Positions 45,366 through 54,369 of a DNA stretch of 64,000 bases are shown in pieces. The stretch lies in contig NZ_CP067225.1 in NCBI RefSeq assembly GCF_016617715.1, forward strand, positions 1,116,001 through 1,180,000, written 5' to 3'. Each line of letters opens with the position of its first letter. Position 1 is the stretch's first letter. The position numbers and the translations under genes are program-made. The notes under the pieces are model-generated. The model was not told the origin of the DNA. It made no database searches and was given only the letters and a program-made list of their open reading frames with translations. This DNA is from Paracoccus sp. MC1862 (GTDB taxonomy: Bacteria > Pseudomonadota > Alphaproteobacteria > Rhodobacterales > Rhodobacteraceae).

Positions 45366-46038
45366 ATGCACGAGAACTTCGACCGGGGCATGCAGCTTCC
45401 GGAACCCCCTACAGCCGCCCGCAGGATTACCATGGGCTCCAAGCACCATTTCACCGGTGCGCTCGTCTTCGGTGAAGGGGGCGGGAAGACCATGGAGGTC
45501 GAAAGCCACACCGAGATGCAGATCGCGCTGGTGATGCTGGCTCGCCCCGAGGTGATCGACCTCGAAAACCAACTGCCATTTCGCTGGGCCGACGACCAGG
45601 ACGTCCTGCGCACACACTACTTCGACTTCCGGGTCACGCTCCAAAAACGGAAGTCGGGTGGCGCTGATCGTCAAGTCCGCACACAAGGCGGCGACGGCGA
45701 AGTTTCAGGCGACTGCACGTCGGATCGCGTCCCAAGTTCCTCAGGCGTTCGCCGACCGGGTCTGCGTGATGACCGAGAAGCACCTCGACCCGGTCGAGGT
45801 TCACAATGCCGAACTCATCCACGCTGTCCGGGTGCCCGACCCGGAAGCGGACGCGGCAATCCTCAGTGCCGTCAGCGGAATCATCGGCGCCGTTCGGATC
45901 GGCGATCTGGCGGAGCAAACCAGGCTGCGAGGCCGTGGCTTCCGGGCCGTCGTGCGCCAGATCCGTAGCCACCACCTCGTGCTCGCGGCCCATGAACGCA
46001 TTGCACCGGACGCCTTTGTCCGCCGGAGGGCTGCGTGA
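45366..46038 (+). pseudogene. tnsA: TnsA-like endonuclease with one-base insertion
   Basis: TnsA cuts the 5' strands at transposon ends in Tn7-like systems. Reading MGSKHHFTGALVFGEGGGKT ... VESHTEMQIALVMLARPEV ... THYFDFRVTLQ in one frame and, one base on, NGSRVALIVKSAHKAATAKF in the next reconstructs a restriction-endonuclease fold with Glu (SHTEMQ), Asp (YFDFRV) and Lys (LIVK) in TnsA order. The shift sits in AAAAA at 45643-45647; four A's would restore the frame. Start ATG 45366 is the likely one. Ends at TGA 46036, sharing one base with the tnsB ATG. A -1 slippage at A5 could in principle still make some full-length protein. Confidence 0.78.
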
Positions 46039-48272
46039 TGCTCGACCTCATGCCCAGCGAGAGCACAACGCGTTTCGCCTTCAGCAAGCATGATGCTGTG
46101 CTTGTTCACGGCACCAGGTATCAGCCCGTCGACGAAACCGACAAGGGATACATCCTGGTTCGTGCCGACGGGCAGGGAGTTGCGGAAAGCTACTCCCGGA
46201 CCGAGATGGCGCGGCTCGTCGAACTCGGGCACGTCGCGCACGAACGGAACGCTTTCCTTCCGGAAAGCGCGCGCCGGCGGCTCGAGCTCCCAAGCGAGAT
46301 GCTCTCAACCATGGGAGAAAAGAAGCACCGCAAGGCGAAACGCCGAGAGGCGGTTGTTCTGGCATTCCTCGCCCTGGAGGAGGAGGGCCGCGTCAAGCGG
46401 ACCGACGCATCCATCCAGTCCGCTTTGAATGACATCAAGGTCAGAGCGGCAGTGTTTTGCTCTCAACGGAGCGCGTGCGACGAAAACGCCATCGATCCCG
46501 ACACGCTGATCATGCCGAAGGTCGGTGTCAGATCGGTTCGGCGTTGGCTCAGTGCTTATGTGAAACTCGGGCTACCCGGCCTTTACGATGCCATCGAAAA
46601 CCGCGGCAATCGCCAATCGCGCCTCCGTCCCGACGAACTTGCCCTCATGTCCCGCGTGGTCGGCGGGTATCTCGACGACCGCAAGCCGTCGATCTCCACC
46701 ATCTACGAGAACGTGCAATAGGAGTTCGATGAGGAGAACCGCAGCCGCCGCGCGCGGGGCGCGGCCGAACTGGTCTCGCCGTCTCGTGAAACCGTGAGAT
46801 TGGCGGTCAGATCACTTGATCCATTCCGCTGCGATCTCTCCCGCGAGGGGTCGGCCCGTGCGCGCAACAAGTATGCGCCGGTCGGGAAGGGTCTGGATCT
46901 GACGCGGCCGCTTCAGCGCGTAGAACTCGACACATGGAAGGTCGACCTGATGACCCTGGCGGCTGCCTCCGGGCTCTCCCATTTCATGTCCGACGAAGAC
47001 AAGGCACGTCTGGGTCTCGACAATCAGAAGACTCGATGGCACCTGACCGTGGCGATCTGCGCGACCACGCGCTGCATCCTCGCCATGCGGCTCTGCCGTG
47101 CTCCAAACGCCCAGGCCACCCTGCAGACGATCGAGATGATGCTGCGCGACAAGGGTGTCTGGTCTGATGCTGTCGGCGCACTCAGCCCGTGGGCCTACTA
47201 TGGAACGCCCGAGTTGGTGGTAATGGATTGCGGCACCGAGAACACGTCCTTCGACGTGCGACTTGCGTTGCGCGACCTTGGCATCCGCGTGGAGCATGCA
47301 CCCGCGGGGCTGCCGGAGATGCGGGCGCGCATCGAACGGTTCTTCGGTACTATCTCGACCGGCCTCACACCGCGGCTTACGGGGCGCACGTTCAGCAGCA
47401 TGATCGAGAAGGGCGACTACGATCCCTAGGCGCGCGCTGCACTGACTGCAGACGATCTGTGTGCTGCGATCATTCGCTGGGTTGTCGACATCTATCACCG
47501 CAGCGCCCATTCCGGGCTCGGGGGAGAAACCCCTGCCAACTGCTGGCGGCGCCTCATCGAACAGTTTGGCGTATGCCCCGCTCCTGACTTACGACGTCGG
47601 CGGCTTGCTCTTGGGACGCGCTTCAAGCGGACCGTTTCCAAGACCGGCGTTACGGTATTCGGCATCCGCTATCATTCCGAGGAATTGGCCCGCTGGATGC
47701 TGCGCACGAAGAAGCGCGAGGTAAACCTGCGCTGGTACCGTGAGGACCTGGGGGCGATTGCGGTCGAGCTCGATGGCGAGTGGTATGAGGTGCCGGCCGT
47801 GTTTGATCGCTTCAAGGGCGTATGGGCGCAAACATGGCTGGCAGCCGCACGAGAGCTCCAGATCCGCTTCAAGCATGAGGTCACCTTCGATGAAGAGATC
47901 GTCTTCAAGGCAATCCGACACATCGACGAGATCAATGGACAGGCGATGAAGCGCATAGGCCTCCTCGCCGACGACTGGTCGGAGGCGCGGATTCTGCAAG
48001 AGGAGGAGCGGCTACTGATCGGTTTCGACATGTCCGAGCGCAGCCTGCCGCTCGCTTCTCCCGACACACGCTTCGGCGATGAGATGGCGGGGGGAGCGGG
48101 AGACGACATCGGCTCAGACGAAGTTACGACGTCTCGCGAAAAAAAAAAACCGCGGAACGCTCGTGGATTCGTTTCCGCGCCCACCGCTTCGACTGCAGAT
48201 CCCTTGGGTGACGCGGCTCCGAAGGGAGACGCTGACGACGACCCAGGATTTGAGATCGAGGACAAGTGGTGA
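46038..48272 (+). pseudogene. tnsB: TnsB-like DDE transposase with two in-frame amber codons
   Basis: 744 codons of continuous frame broken only by TAG at 46719 (after IYENVQ) and TAG at 47427 (after GDYDP). The DDE core straddles them: Asp in RVELDTWKVD, Asp in LVVMDCGTEN and, 36 residues on, Glu in MRARIERFFG. The C-terminal domain is Mu/TnsB-like (VFGIRYHSEELARWML ... WYEVPAVFDRFKGVW), and the N-terminal part has helix-turn-helix-like segments for end binding. Both stops are explained by CAG to TAG. Followed by a poly-A run in its acidic tail (48139-48147). Overlaps tnsC by 4 bp. Confidence 0.83.
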
Positions 48273-49225
48273 CTACAAACCCGCAGATACAGTGCAGTGA
48301 AGTGCATGCCGTCATCGACGGCCTGCGCTCCAAATACGTGAAGTTGCCGCGTGATCGCGAGTTTCGCACGCATCTCGATCGGCTCATCAAACGAGATGAT
48401 ACGGGCCGCCAGATCGCGGCACCGGTAGTGTTCACGTCGACAGGCGAGACGCGGGGTATCGCCCTCGTGGATGGTGCAGGCGGCGGAAAGACCTCCCTCG
48501 TGGATCATGCGCTCCGCGAGCACCCTGCCCTTCAGACCACTGAGGCAGGCAGGATGCCTTGGCTCGGCGTGCGGGTGCCCAGCCCCGCCACCCTGAAATC
48601 GCTGGGTCTGGAGATCCTTCGGCAGGCCGGCTATCCCGAGGCTCGTGGACTGAGGCACGCTTGGGAGATCTGGACCCAGGTGCGCTATCGGCTGCAGCTG
48701 CTCGGAACCGTCGTACTCTGGATCGACGAAGCTCACGACCTGTTTCGGAACGGTTCGGCTCGCGAGATCGAGGATATTCTCAAGACTTTGAAGTCGTTGA
48801 TGCAGGGTGAAGGAGCCGTCATTGTCATCCTGACCGGCATCGAGACGCTGTGGCAGATTGCGTCCTACGACGACCAGGTGAAGCGCCGCTATTCCAGGAT
48901 CGAGCTGCCGTCGGTCACCATGGCTGGAGACGAGAAGATCCTCTGGAAGCTGATTGAAACCTTCTCGGCACAGGCGAAACTTGCCGCACCGGAGAAGAAC
49001 GATCTTGTCGCACGCCTCATTCATGCCGGCCGTGCCCGCTTTGGTCGCTGCATCGAACAGATCATCAATTCGATCGAGGTGGCACTTCACGAGGGTGCAT
49101 CCAGCCTTGAGATCGAGCATTTCGCTCGTAGCTTCGACATGCAGGAGGGCTGCGCCCCCGGCGAGAACATCTTCCGTTCGCCACGCTGGTCGCAGATCGA
49201 TGTCGACGCGCCCCGCCGCGCCTGA
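48269..49225 (+). CDS. tnsC: TnsC/TniB-like AAA+ transposition regulator
   Basis: 318 residues from GTG 48269 (an adjacent GTG at 48266 is possible); overlaps the tnsB stop. Walker A GAGGGKTSL (about residue 75), Walker B TVVLWIDEAHDL, sensor region VIVILTGIETLWQ, arginine-rich VKRRYSRIEL. TniB-type ATPases polymerise on target DNA and link the TniQ target selector to the transposase. No lesion. The short, Tn5053-like size differs from the 555-residue Tn7 TnsC. Confidence 0.88.
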   Translation: MTTNPQIQCSEVHAVIDGLRSKYVKLPRDREFRTHLDRLIKRDDTGRQIAAPVVFTSTGETRGIALVDGAGGGKTSLVDHALREHPALQTTEAGRMPWLGVRVPSPATLKSLGLEILRQAGYPEARGLRHAWEIWTQVRYRLQLLGTVVLWIDEAHDLFRNGSAREIEDILKTLKSLMQGEGAVIVILTGIETLWQIASYDDQVKRRYSRIELPSVTMAGDEKILWKLIETFSAQAKLAAPEKNDLVARLIHAGRARFGRCIEQIINSIEVALHEGASSLEIEHFARSFDMQEGCAPGENIFRSPRWSQIDVDAPRRA

Positions 49226-49270
49226 CCCTGCCGCAACCAGAGCCAGTTCTTCACCCAGAGCGCATGCGTC

Positions 49271-51112
49271 ATGCCTACCCTTTTTCCATTCCTCCCCTTT
49301 GATCCGTTTGAAACGCCGGTCTCATTCGCAACCCGTCTTGCCGCACTTCACACCGGGGGCCGGCTGGTGCCGTTTCTCCACGACATCGGCGTAAGATCCG
49401 CAGCGCTCGCCGCCGGTGACACCGAGGCTGTGCAGCGCCTCTGCGCCTTGGCCGGGATCGATAGCGCTCCTGTGCTTCGCAACACCGCGCGGACGGTTGG
49501 GAGACGACGTGCGGACCTGCGCGGCGAGGAGATCACGGCCGAGTTCCTCTCGAGCCCGGACACCGTGTTCTGCCCTGCCTGCCTCGCGCAGGACGATATC
49601 AAAGGAGGTGACAATCCCGGGACGCGTCGTGGGCGTCTCGCCTGGACCTTGCGGGTGGTTCGAACCTGTCCGCACCACGAGATCGCCCTGGTGCACCTGG
49701 CAAGAAACAAATGGAGCGATCAGTTCCACGAGCTCGCCGAGCGCGTTCCGGAGCGTGGCGGCGCTCTGTTGGCGCTTGCCGACAACTGCGAGCGTCGATC
49801 GCCTTCTCCGCTGCAGACCTACGTCATGCAGCGTCTCGAGGGTGAGGAAGGGCCGGAATGGCTGGATGGGCAGACCCTCGAGCAGGCCGTTCGAGCGACC
49901 GAGATGCTGGGAGCGCTGATCGCGTTTGGCGCCGGAGCGAACCTCACCGCACTTGACGCGTCGGGATGGGACCGCGCCGGCCGCATCGGCTACGCCTGCA
50001 CGGCGGCTGGCGAAGCGGGAATTCGCGATGCCCTGCAGCAGGTCCAGGCGGCGTTTCGCGGCAAGGCCAAGCCGGGCCGGCGCAAGGTCTTTGGTCGCTT
50101 CTACGAATGGCTTTCCTCGACAAAGGGAAAAAAGGATCCGGGGGACATCAAACGGATCCTGCGCGAGCATATTTTCGACACCATGGAGGTGGCGGCTGGT
50201 GAGGAGATCCTCGGCGCCACGCTGAAGGAAAGACGGCTCCACAGCGTGCGCTCGCTCGCCTCGGAGGTTAACCTCAACTCGCGCACTTTGCGGAATTTCC
50301 TCGCCAGTCGCGGCCTGGTGCCTGCCGATGAAGCGCTCAGCGAATACCATGTGTTCGACGCAAATGCAGGGCGGACCATCGCCGCATCCGTCTGCCGATC
50401 GATACACGTCATCTCGCTCCCGAAAGCGCTGAACTGTACGCGTCCCCAGGCCGACCAACTCCTTGCCGAGCGGATATTGACGCGCGTGGGCGGAGGGCCG
50501 GGCATTGCACCCGGGCGGACCCAGCGTGCCGCAGATGCGTCCCATGTCGCTGATTTCCTCGTGGCACTCCGCAGAAATGCGATGATGGTCGGGACGGCGC
50601 CGGACGGCGTGGTGTCGATCTCGAAGGCTGCCGAAAAGGCGAAGGTGCCCTGCTACGCCATCGTGCACCTCATCCTCGGTGGATACCTGCAGCGAGTGTT
50701 CCAGCTTGCCGATGTTGCTGGATACGCTGGCGTGCTCGTGGACCCGATAGAGGTTCAGGCGCAAATTCATCACGTTCAGGCACACCTTTCGGCATCCGCA
50801 GCGTTCAAGATGATGTGGCTGCCGGTGGACACCGGCTGGGCTCTCGTCGATGCCCCTGATGATTTGGATCTGAAGCCGGTCGTGATCGAGGGTCCGTCCG
50901 GCTACCGGTTCTGCCGCTTCGACAGGAAGGATGCTTCCGAGTTCATGGAGCGGGTCACTACCGTGCATCTGATCGCCCTTCGCCTGGGCGTCGAGCACAA
51001 GGAGGTTGTCCGTCGGCTGAAGATCGCCTTCGTGCGCCCTGCGATTTCTCGCCGCGAGGCAGGAATGGATCTTTACAGCACCGCAGACCTCCCGGCCTCC
51101 CTCCGATCCTGA
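49271..51112 (+). CDS. tniQ: TniQ/TnsD-like target-selection protein
   Basis: 613 residues. N terminus FPFLPFDPFETPVSFATRLA is the TniQ opening. Zinc motif: CPACLAQDD (about 97) and, after LAWTLRVVRT, CPHHEIALV. The C-terminal two thirds contain at least two helix-turn-helix-like stretches (SVRSLASEVNLNSRTLRNFL; VHLIALRLGVEHKEVVRRLK) as in TnsD, the sequence-specific att-site binder, so this is more TnsD-like than the short TniQ of Tn5053. The nearby tRNA-Leu gene is its natural candidate target. Intact. Confidence 0.85.
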   Translation: MPTLFPFLPFDPFETPVSFATRLAALHTGGRLVPFLHDIGVRSAALAAGDTEAVQRLCALAGIDSAPVLRNTARTVGRRRADLRGEEITAEFLSSPDTVFCPACLAQDDIKGGDNPGTRRGRLAWTLRVVRTCPHHEIALVHLARNKWSDQFHELAERVPERGGALLALADNCERRSPSPLQTYVMQRLEGEEGPEWLDGQTLEQAVRATEMLGALIAFGAGANLTALDASGWDRAGRIGYACTAAGEAGIRDALQQVQAAFRGKAKPGRRKVFGRFYEWLSSTKGKKDPGDIKRILREHIFDTMEVAAGEEILGATLKERRLHSVRSLASEVNLNSRTLRNFLASRGLVPADEALSEYHVFDANAGRTIAASVCRSIHVISLPKALNCTRPQADQLLAERILTRVGGGPGIAPGRTQRAADASHVADFLVALRRNAMMVGTAPDGVVSISKAAEKAKVPCYAIVHLILGGYLQRVFQLADVAGYAGVLVDPIEVQAQIHHVQAHLSASAAFKMMWLPVDTGWALVDAPDDLDLKPVVIEGPSGYRFCRFDRKDASEFMERVTTVHLIALRLGVEHKEVVRRLKIAFVRPAISRREAGMDLYSTADLPASLRS

Positions 51113-51152
51113 GAAGACCACGCCAGATTTCCTTCAACGGTAAATTCTGAAC

Positions 51153-51177
51153 GGCCGCCCGTAGGGGCGGCCTTTTT
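51153..51177 (+). terminator. rho-independent terminator of the tns operon
   Basis: GGCCGCCC, loop GTAG, GGGCGGCC, then TTTTT: a perfect 8-bp GC stem followed by five T's, 41 bp after the tniQ stop. Confidence 0.92.
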
Positions 51178-51256
51178 CGTTTGGAAGATTTGCGTTTGTC
51201 GCCTACATGAAGTTAGACATCGCTCGATCATCGACAGGAATGTATGAGGTCGAGGG

Positions 51257-51369
51257 GATGGCCACTATTTGCTTGCAAAATGGCCAAGTGCGCCGCCGAC
51301 CCGAAGCGCCGCCTTAGAAAAAACAATGACTTACCATGCAGAAATGGCTTGGAAATGGTTGTCACAACA
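51257..51369 (-). repeat. right end of the Tn7-like element with spaced repeats
   Basis: Ends TGTCACAACA at 51369. GGCCA/GGCTT-type units occur at 51257, 51279 and 51341, spaced more widely than at the left end, like the Tn7 left end. The stretch 51257-51288 matches the inverted left end at 24 of 32 positions; the outer 29 bp match at 23. Confidence 0.65.
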
Positions 51370-51522
51370 TGACATCAGACAGTTTTTCCTTTCGGGGCGA
51401 ACGCTCTGACGCGCTCCTGGATCATCTTTCCGTTGAATCCAATCTGCGGAGTGTGCCCGCACTGAATGAAAACATCCAGCCGCAAGCAAGTTATCGAAAA
51501 TCGATCATTTGCCATAAGCCTG

Positions 51523-51608
51523 TGGTGCGGGCGGCGGGACTCGAACCCGCACGGGCTTGCGCCCCAGGGAGTTTAAGTCCCATGCGTCTACCATTCCGCC
51601 ACGCCCGC
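51523..51608 (-). tRNA. tRNA-Leu (anticodon TAA)
   Basis: 86 nt including an encoded CCA. Acceptor stem GCGGGCG/CGCCCGC is perfect. The anticodon loop reads CTTAAAC, giving TAA, and the T arm is GCGGGTTCGAGTCCCGC. A long variable arm follows the anticodon stem, as required for leucine. The 3' end faces the Tn7-like element, 153 bp away, and is untouched. Confidence 0.95.
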
Positions 51609-51924
51609 GACGATCGGTTCCCGCTAGGCCCTTGGCGCACGGGATTCAAGCGGCCCGGATGACGCCACCCTCGCCCCTGCCGCCTGGAAAAACGCAGGAT
51701 CCCGATCACAAGACCGGGACCCCACATTCCCCGCGTGCCCTCAACCACCACACGCGAAACCGGAAAACCAACCTCAACCTGGACCAACGGGGTCCGTGAG
51801 ATGAAGATGGCACAGGAAGTGATTCCCGGCAAAGGCCGAAAATCTTGAATTTTATATTCCGCCTTGGTCTCGGGGTGCGGGCGGGGTATCTGCCCTCCAC
51901 CTGACATCAGCCGCAAGGTGACCG
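51609..51924. other. non-coding gap after the tRNA-Leu gene
   Basis: 316 bp between the tRNA 5' end and the DUF4170 gene. It should hold the tRNA promoter (reading left) and the promoter for the DUF4170-waaA-lpxK run. An AT-rich stretch at 51836-51860 (AAATCTTGAATTTTATATTC) is the best candidate for the latter. No gene or structured RNA recognised. Confidence 0.4.
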
Positions 51925-52152
51925 ATGACCCAACGCCTGCATCTCGTCTATGGGGGCGAGCTTGTGTCGACCGACTCGCACGAGTTCCGCGACCCCGCCT
52001 CGATCCATCTCGTGGGAATCTTTCCCGATTTCGCCTCGGCCCATGCCGCTTGGAAGGCACAGGCCCAGCGGACCGTCGATCAGGCGCAGATCCGCTACTT
52101 CATCGCCCATCTGCATCGCCTGCACGACCCCGACGAATCCGTTTTGACATAG
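51925..52152 (+). CDS. DUF4170 family protein
   Basis: 75 residues (LHLVYGGELVSTDSHEFRDP ... HLVGIFPDFASAHAAWKAQA). A small conserved alphaproteobacterial protein, usually found just upstream of the Kdo transferase gene as here; function unknown. Start ATG 51925 follows GCAAGGTGACC. Seven bp before waaA, so co-transcribed. Confidence 0.85.
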   Translation: MTQRLHLVYGGELVSTDSHEFRDPASIHLVGIFPDFASAHAAWKAQAQRTVDQAQIRYFIAHLHRLHDPDESVLT

Positions 52153-52159
52153 GCGCAGG

Positions 52160-53359
52160 ATGGGCGGCATCGGTGATCTGGCTTTCTGGCTGCAGATCCG
52201 GGGCGGGCGGGCCGAGGATGCGCCCTCCGATCCTGTGCTGCCGCCGGGCGACGGCCCGCTGATCCTGATATGCGGGGGGGCCTCCGACCGGCGCGACCTT
52301 GCCCAGGAACTGCGCCGCCGGCGGCCTGGCGTCCGGCTGGGTGCACTGGGGCCGGTGGCCGTCGAACGCGGCGGTCGCGCGGTGCCCAGCGTCCTGCCCG
52401 GCTCGCCGGCCGATCCGGGCACCGCCAGGATGCTGGTCAGCAGGGCCTCGCCTGCCGCGCTGGTCCTGACGGACGACCTCCTGCCGCCTGCCCTTATCGC
52501 CGCCTGCGACGACGCGGGCGTTCCCGTAACGCTGGTCGCGGGGCCGGGCCAGTTGGCCGGGCTTGCGGCCCGCCGGGTGTGGCGTGGCGCGCGGCGGGAC
52601 CCGGTGGCGCGGCTCAGCCGGGTGCTTGTCCCCGACGACGCGGCGCGGGACGCCGCGCTGCGTGAAGGAATCGCCCCGCAGCGGGTCGAGGTGATCGGCA
52701 GCGCCGCCCCCATCCTGCCGCCGCTGCCCTGCAACATGCGCGAGCTTGCCGCCCTGCGTCCTCTGCTGCAGGACCGCCACGTCTGGCTTGCCGCCGCCCT
52801 GCCGCTGGCCGAAGTTTCGCATATCCTTGCCGCGCAGGAACAACTGCTGTCCCACCATCACCGCGCGCTGCTGATCATCGCGCCCGCCCGGCCCGAGGAT
52901 ACCGGCGCGATCGCCGATGCGGCCGAGGCGCGGGGCCTGACCGTCGCCCGGCACGAGGCGCTGGACCCCGATCCCGACATCCAGGTGCTGGTGGCCGAGG
53001 ACAGCGCCGAACTGGGGCTGTGGTACCGGCTCGCCTCGGTCACCTGCATGGGGGGCACGCTGACGCGGGGGACGGACGGCGCGCGCCATCCCTTCGAGCC
53101 CGCGGGCCTTGGCTCCGCCATCGTCCATGGGCCGCATCTGTCGGCGAACCTTGCCGAGTGGCAGGCGCTGGACCGGGCCGGCGGGGCGCGGCGGCTTTAC
53201 TCGGCCGGCGCCCTGCCCGCTGCCATCGAGGATCTGAGCGCCCCAGACGCCGCCGCCCGCCTTGCCCGGCAGGCGTGGGAGGTCGCGACCGCCGGCGCCG
53301 AGATCACCCGCCGCATCGCCGAGGCCGTCCTGTCGGACGTGCCGGAGGGATCATGCTGA
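52160..53359 (+). CDS. waaA: 3-deoxy-D-manno-octulosonic acid transferase
   Basis: 399 residues, GT-30 family; adds Kdo to lipid IVA on the inner face of the cytoplasmic membrane. Recognised from its position before lpxK and from [20 protein letters not shown] plus [17 protein letters not shown] and [20 protein letters not shown], the nucleotide-sugar half. The N-terminal half is divergent and somewhat short, and the membrane anchor is not obvious. Annotated start at 52160; overlaps lpxK by 7 bp. Confidence 0.85.
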   Translation: MGGIGDLAFWLQIRGGRAEDAPSDPVLPPGDGPLILICGGASDRRDLAQELRRRRPGVRLGALGPVAVERGGRAVPSVLPGSPADPGTARMLVSRASPAALVLTDDLLPPALIAACDDAGVPVTLVAGPGQLAGLAARRVWRGARRDPVARLSRVLVPDDAARDAALREGIAPQRVEVIGSAAPILPPLPCNMRELAALRPLLQDRHVWLAAALPLAEVSHILAAQEQLLSHHHRALLIIAPARPEDTGAIADAAEARGLTVARHEALDPDPDIQVLVAEDSAELGLWYRLASVTCMGGTLTRGTDGARHPFEPAGLGSAIVHGPHLSANLAEWQALDRAGGARRLYSAGALPAAIEDLSAPDAAARLARQAWEVATAGAEITRRIAEAVLSDVPEGSC

Positions 53360-54342
53360 CCACGCCCGGCTTCTGGAACCGTCCGCCTGCCGCAACGGCC
53401 CGGCTGCTGGGTCCGCTGGGCGCGATTTACGCCCGCGCCACTGCGCGGCGGCTGGCCCATGGCCCCCGACTGCGGGTCGGGGTTCCGGTAATCTGCGTGG
53501 GCAACCTGAACGCCGGCGGCACCGGCAAGACACCAACGGTGATCGCGCTGGTCGAGCGACTGTCGGCGCGGGGCATCGCCGCCCATGTGGTCAGCCGCGG
53601 CCATGGCGGGTCGGAAACCGGCCCCCTGCGCGTCGATGAACGCCGGCATTCTGCCGCGCAGGTGGGGGACGAGCCGTTGCTGCTGTCGGCCTTCGCCCCT
53701 GTGTTTGTCGCTCACGACCGGGTCAAGGGCGCACGCGCGGCCATCGAGGCAAGCGCGCAGGCGATCCTGCTGGACGACGGCTTCCAGGACCCTTCGCTGG
53801 CGCATGACCTGTCGCTGGTGGTGGTCGATGCAGCGCGTGGCTGGGGCAACGGGCGATGCATTCCCGCCGGCCCGCTGCGAGAGCCGGTGGCTGCGGGCCT
53901 TTCACGCGCCGATCTGGTACTGACGATCGGGGAACCCGCCGCGCAGGAGAGTTTCTCGGCCCGCTGGCCCGACCTGCCGGTGCCGCGCCTGACGGGGCAG
54001 CTTTCCCCCCTGATGACGGGGATGGACTGGGACGGGCTGCCCGCGCTTGCCTTTGCCGGCATCGGCCACCCGGAAAAGTTCTTCGCCACCCTGCAGGGTT
54101 TGGGCGCGCGGATCCTGCGGGCCGAGGCGCTGGCCGATCACCAGCCCTTCTCGCGCCAGATGCTCACGCGGCTGGAAACCGAATCGCGGATGCTGGGGGC
54201 GCAGCTTGTCACGACCGAAAAGGATGCCGCGCGGCTGCCACGCAGCTTCCGGTCCAAGGTGCTGACTCTGCCGGTGCGGCTGGCCTTCGACGATCCGGCG
54301 CCGCTCGATGCGGCGCTGGATCGTATCTTTCCGAAAGGCTAG
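53353..54342 (+). CDS. lpxK: tetraacyldisaccharide 4'-kinase
   Basis: 329 residues; phosphorylates the 4' position of the lipid A disaccharide at the inner membrane. Walker A as [20 protein letters not shown] (about residue 50), [20 protein letters not shown] and the DDGFQD motif ([11 protein letters not shown]). The C-terminal [11 protein letters not shown] is also typical. ATG 53353 follows CGGAGGGATC inside the waaA end. Confidence 0.95.
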   Translation: MLTTPGFWNRPPAATARLLGPLGAIYARATARRLAHGPRLRVGVPVICVGNLNAGGTGKTPTVIALVERLSARGIAAHVVSRGHGGSETGPLRVDERRHSAAQVGDEPLLLSAFAPVFVAHDRVKGARAAIEASAQAILLDDGFQDPSLAHDLSLVVVDAARGWGNGRCIPAGPLREPVAAGLSRADLVLTIGEPAAQESFSARWPDLPVPRLTGQLSPLMTGMDWDGLPALAFAGIGHPEKFFATLQGLGARILRAEALADHQPFSRQMLTRLETESRMLGAQLVTTEKDAARLPRSFRSKVLTLPVRLAFDDPAPLDAALDRIFPKG

Positions 54343-54366
54343 GGCCGCCTTGGCGGGCGGCCCCTT
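54342..54366. terminator. bidirectional stem-loop between lpxK and the dsbA-like gene
   Basis: GGGCCGCC, 6-base loop, GGCGGCCC: a perfect 8-bp stem in the 27-bp gap between convergent stops. T-runs on either side are short. Confidence 0.65.
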
Positions 54367-54369
54367 GCC

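Larger units (their letters stand above)
6615..51369. mobile_element. Tn7-like transposon, about 44.8 kb, tnsA-tnsB-tnsC-tniQ at the right side
   Basis: Seen: the outer edges are inverted copies of each other, TGTTGGAACAGCCAATTCC on the left and TGTTGTGACAACCATTTCC on the right bottom strand. Both continue into GCCATTTC, giving 23 matches in 29. Further copies of a GGCCAT-containing unit follow inside both edges. TnsA/B/C and TniQ homologues end 257 bp from the right edge. Known: Tn7 relatives end in TGT...ACA, bind TnsB at several repeats in each end and often insert beside tRNA or glmS genes. Inferred: everything between is cargo. Against: the 5-bp flanks differ (TCTTG on the left, TGACA on the right), so there is no visible target duplication, and two related elements may have recombined. 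tnsA and tnsB are broken. Confidence 0.68.

Noticed and set aside
45640-45660. Programmed frameshift in tnsA
   Set aside because: The A5 run could slip, but there is no full slippery heptamer, no Shine-Dalgarno-like stimulator and no downstream stem I could fold. tnsA is not known to need one. Left as a mutation, with slippage mentioned as a possibility.
46719-47429. Amber suppression or a recoded amino acid as the explanation for TAG codons in tnsB and other transposases
   Set aside because: Host genes in the window stop normally, some at TAG (lpxK, nrdJ), and no suppressor tRNA or pyl genes are seen. Independent frameshifts in the same elements favour decay.
6596-51522. CRISPR array or Cascade/Cas12k genes in the Tn7-like element (CAST)
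   Set aside because: No run of equally spaced identical repeats and no cas-like protein was found. The only short tandem repeats are the transposon ends.
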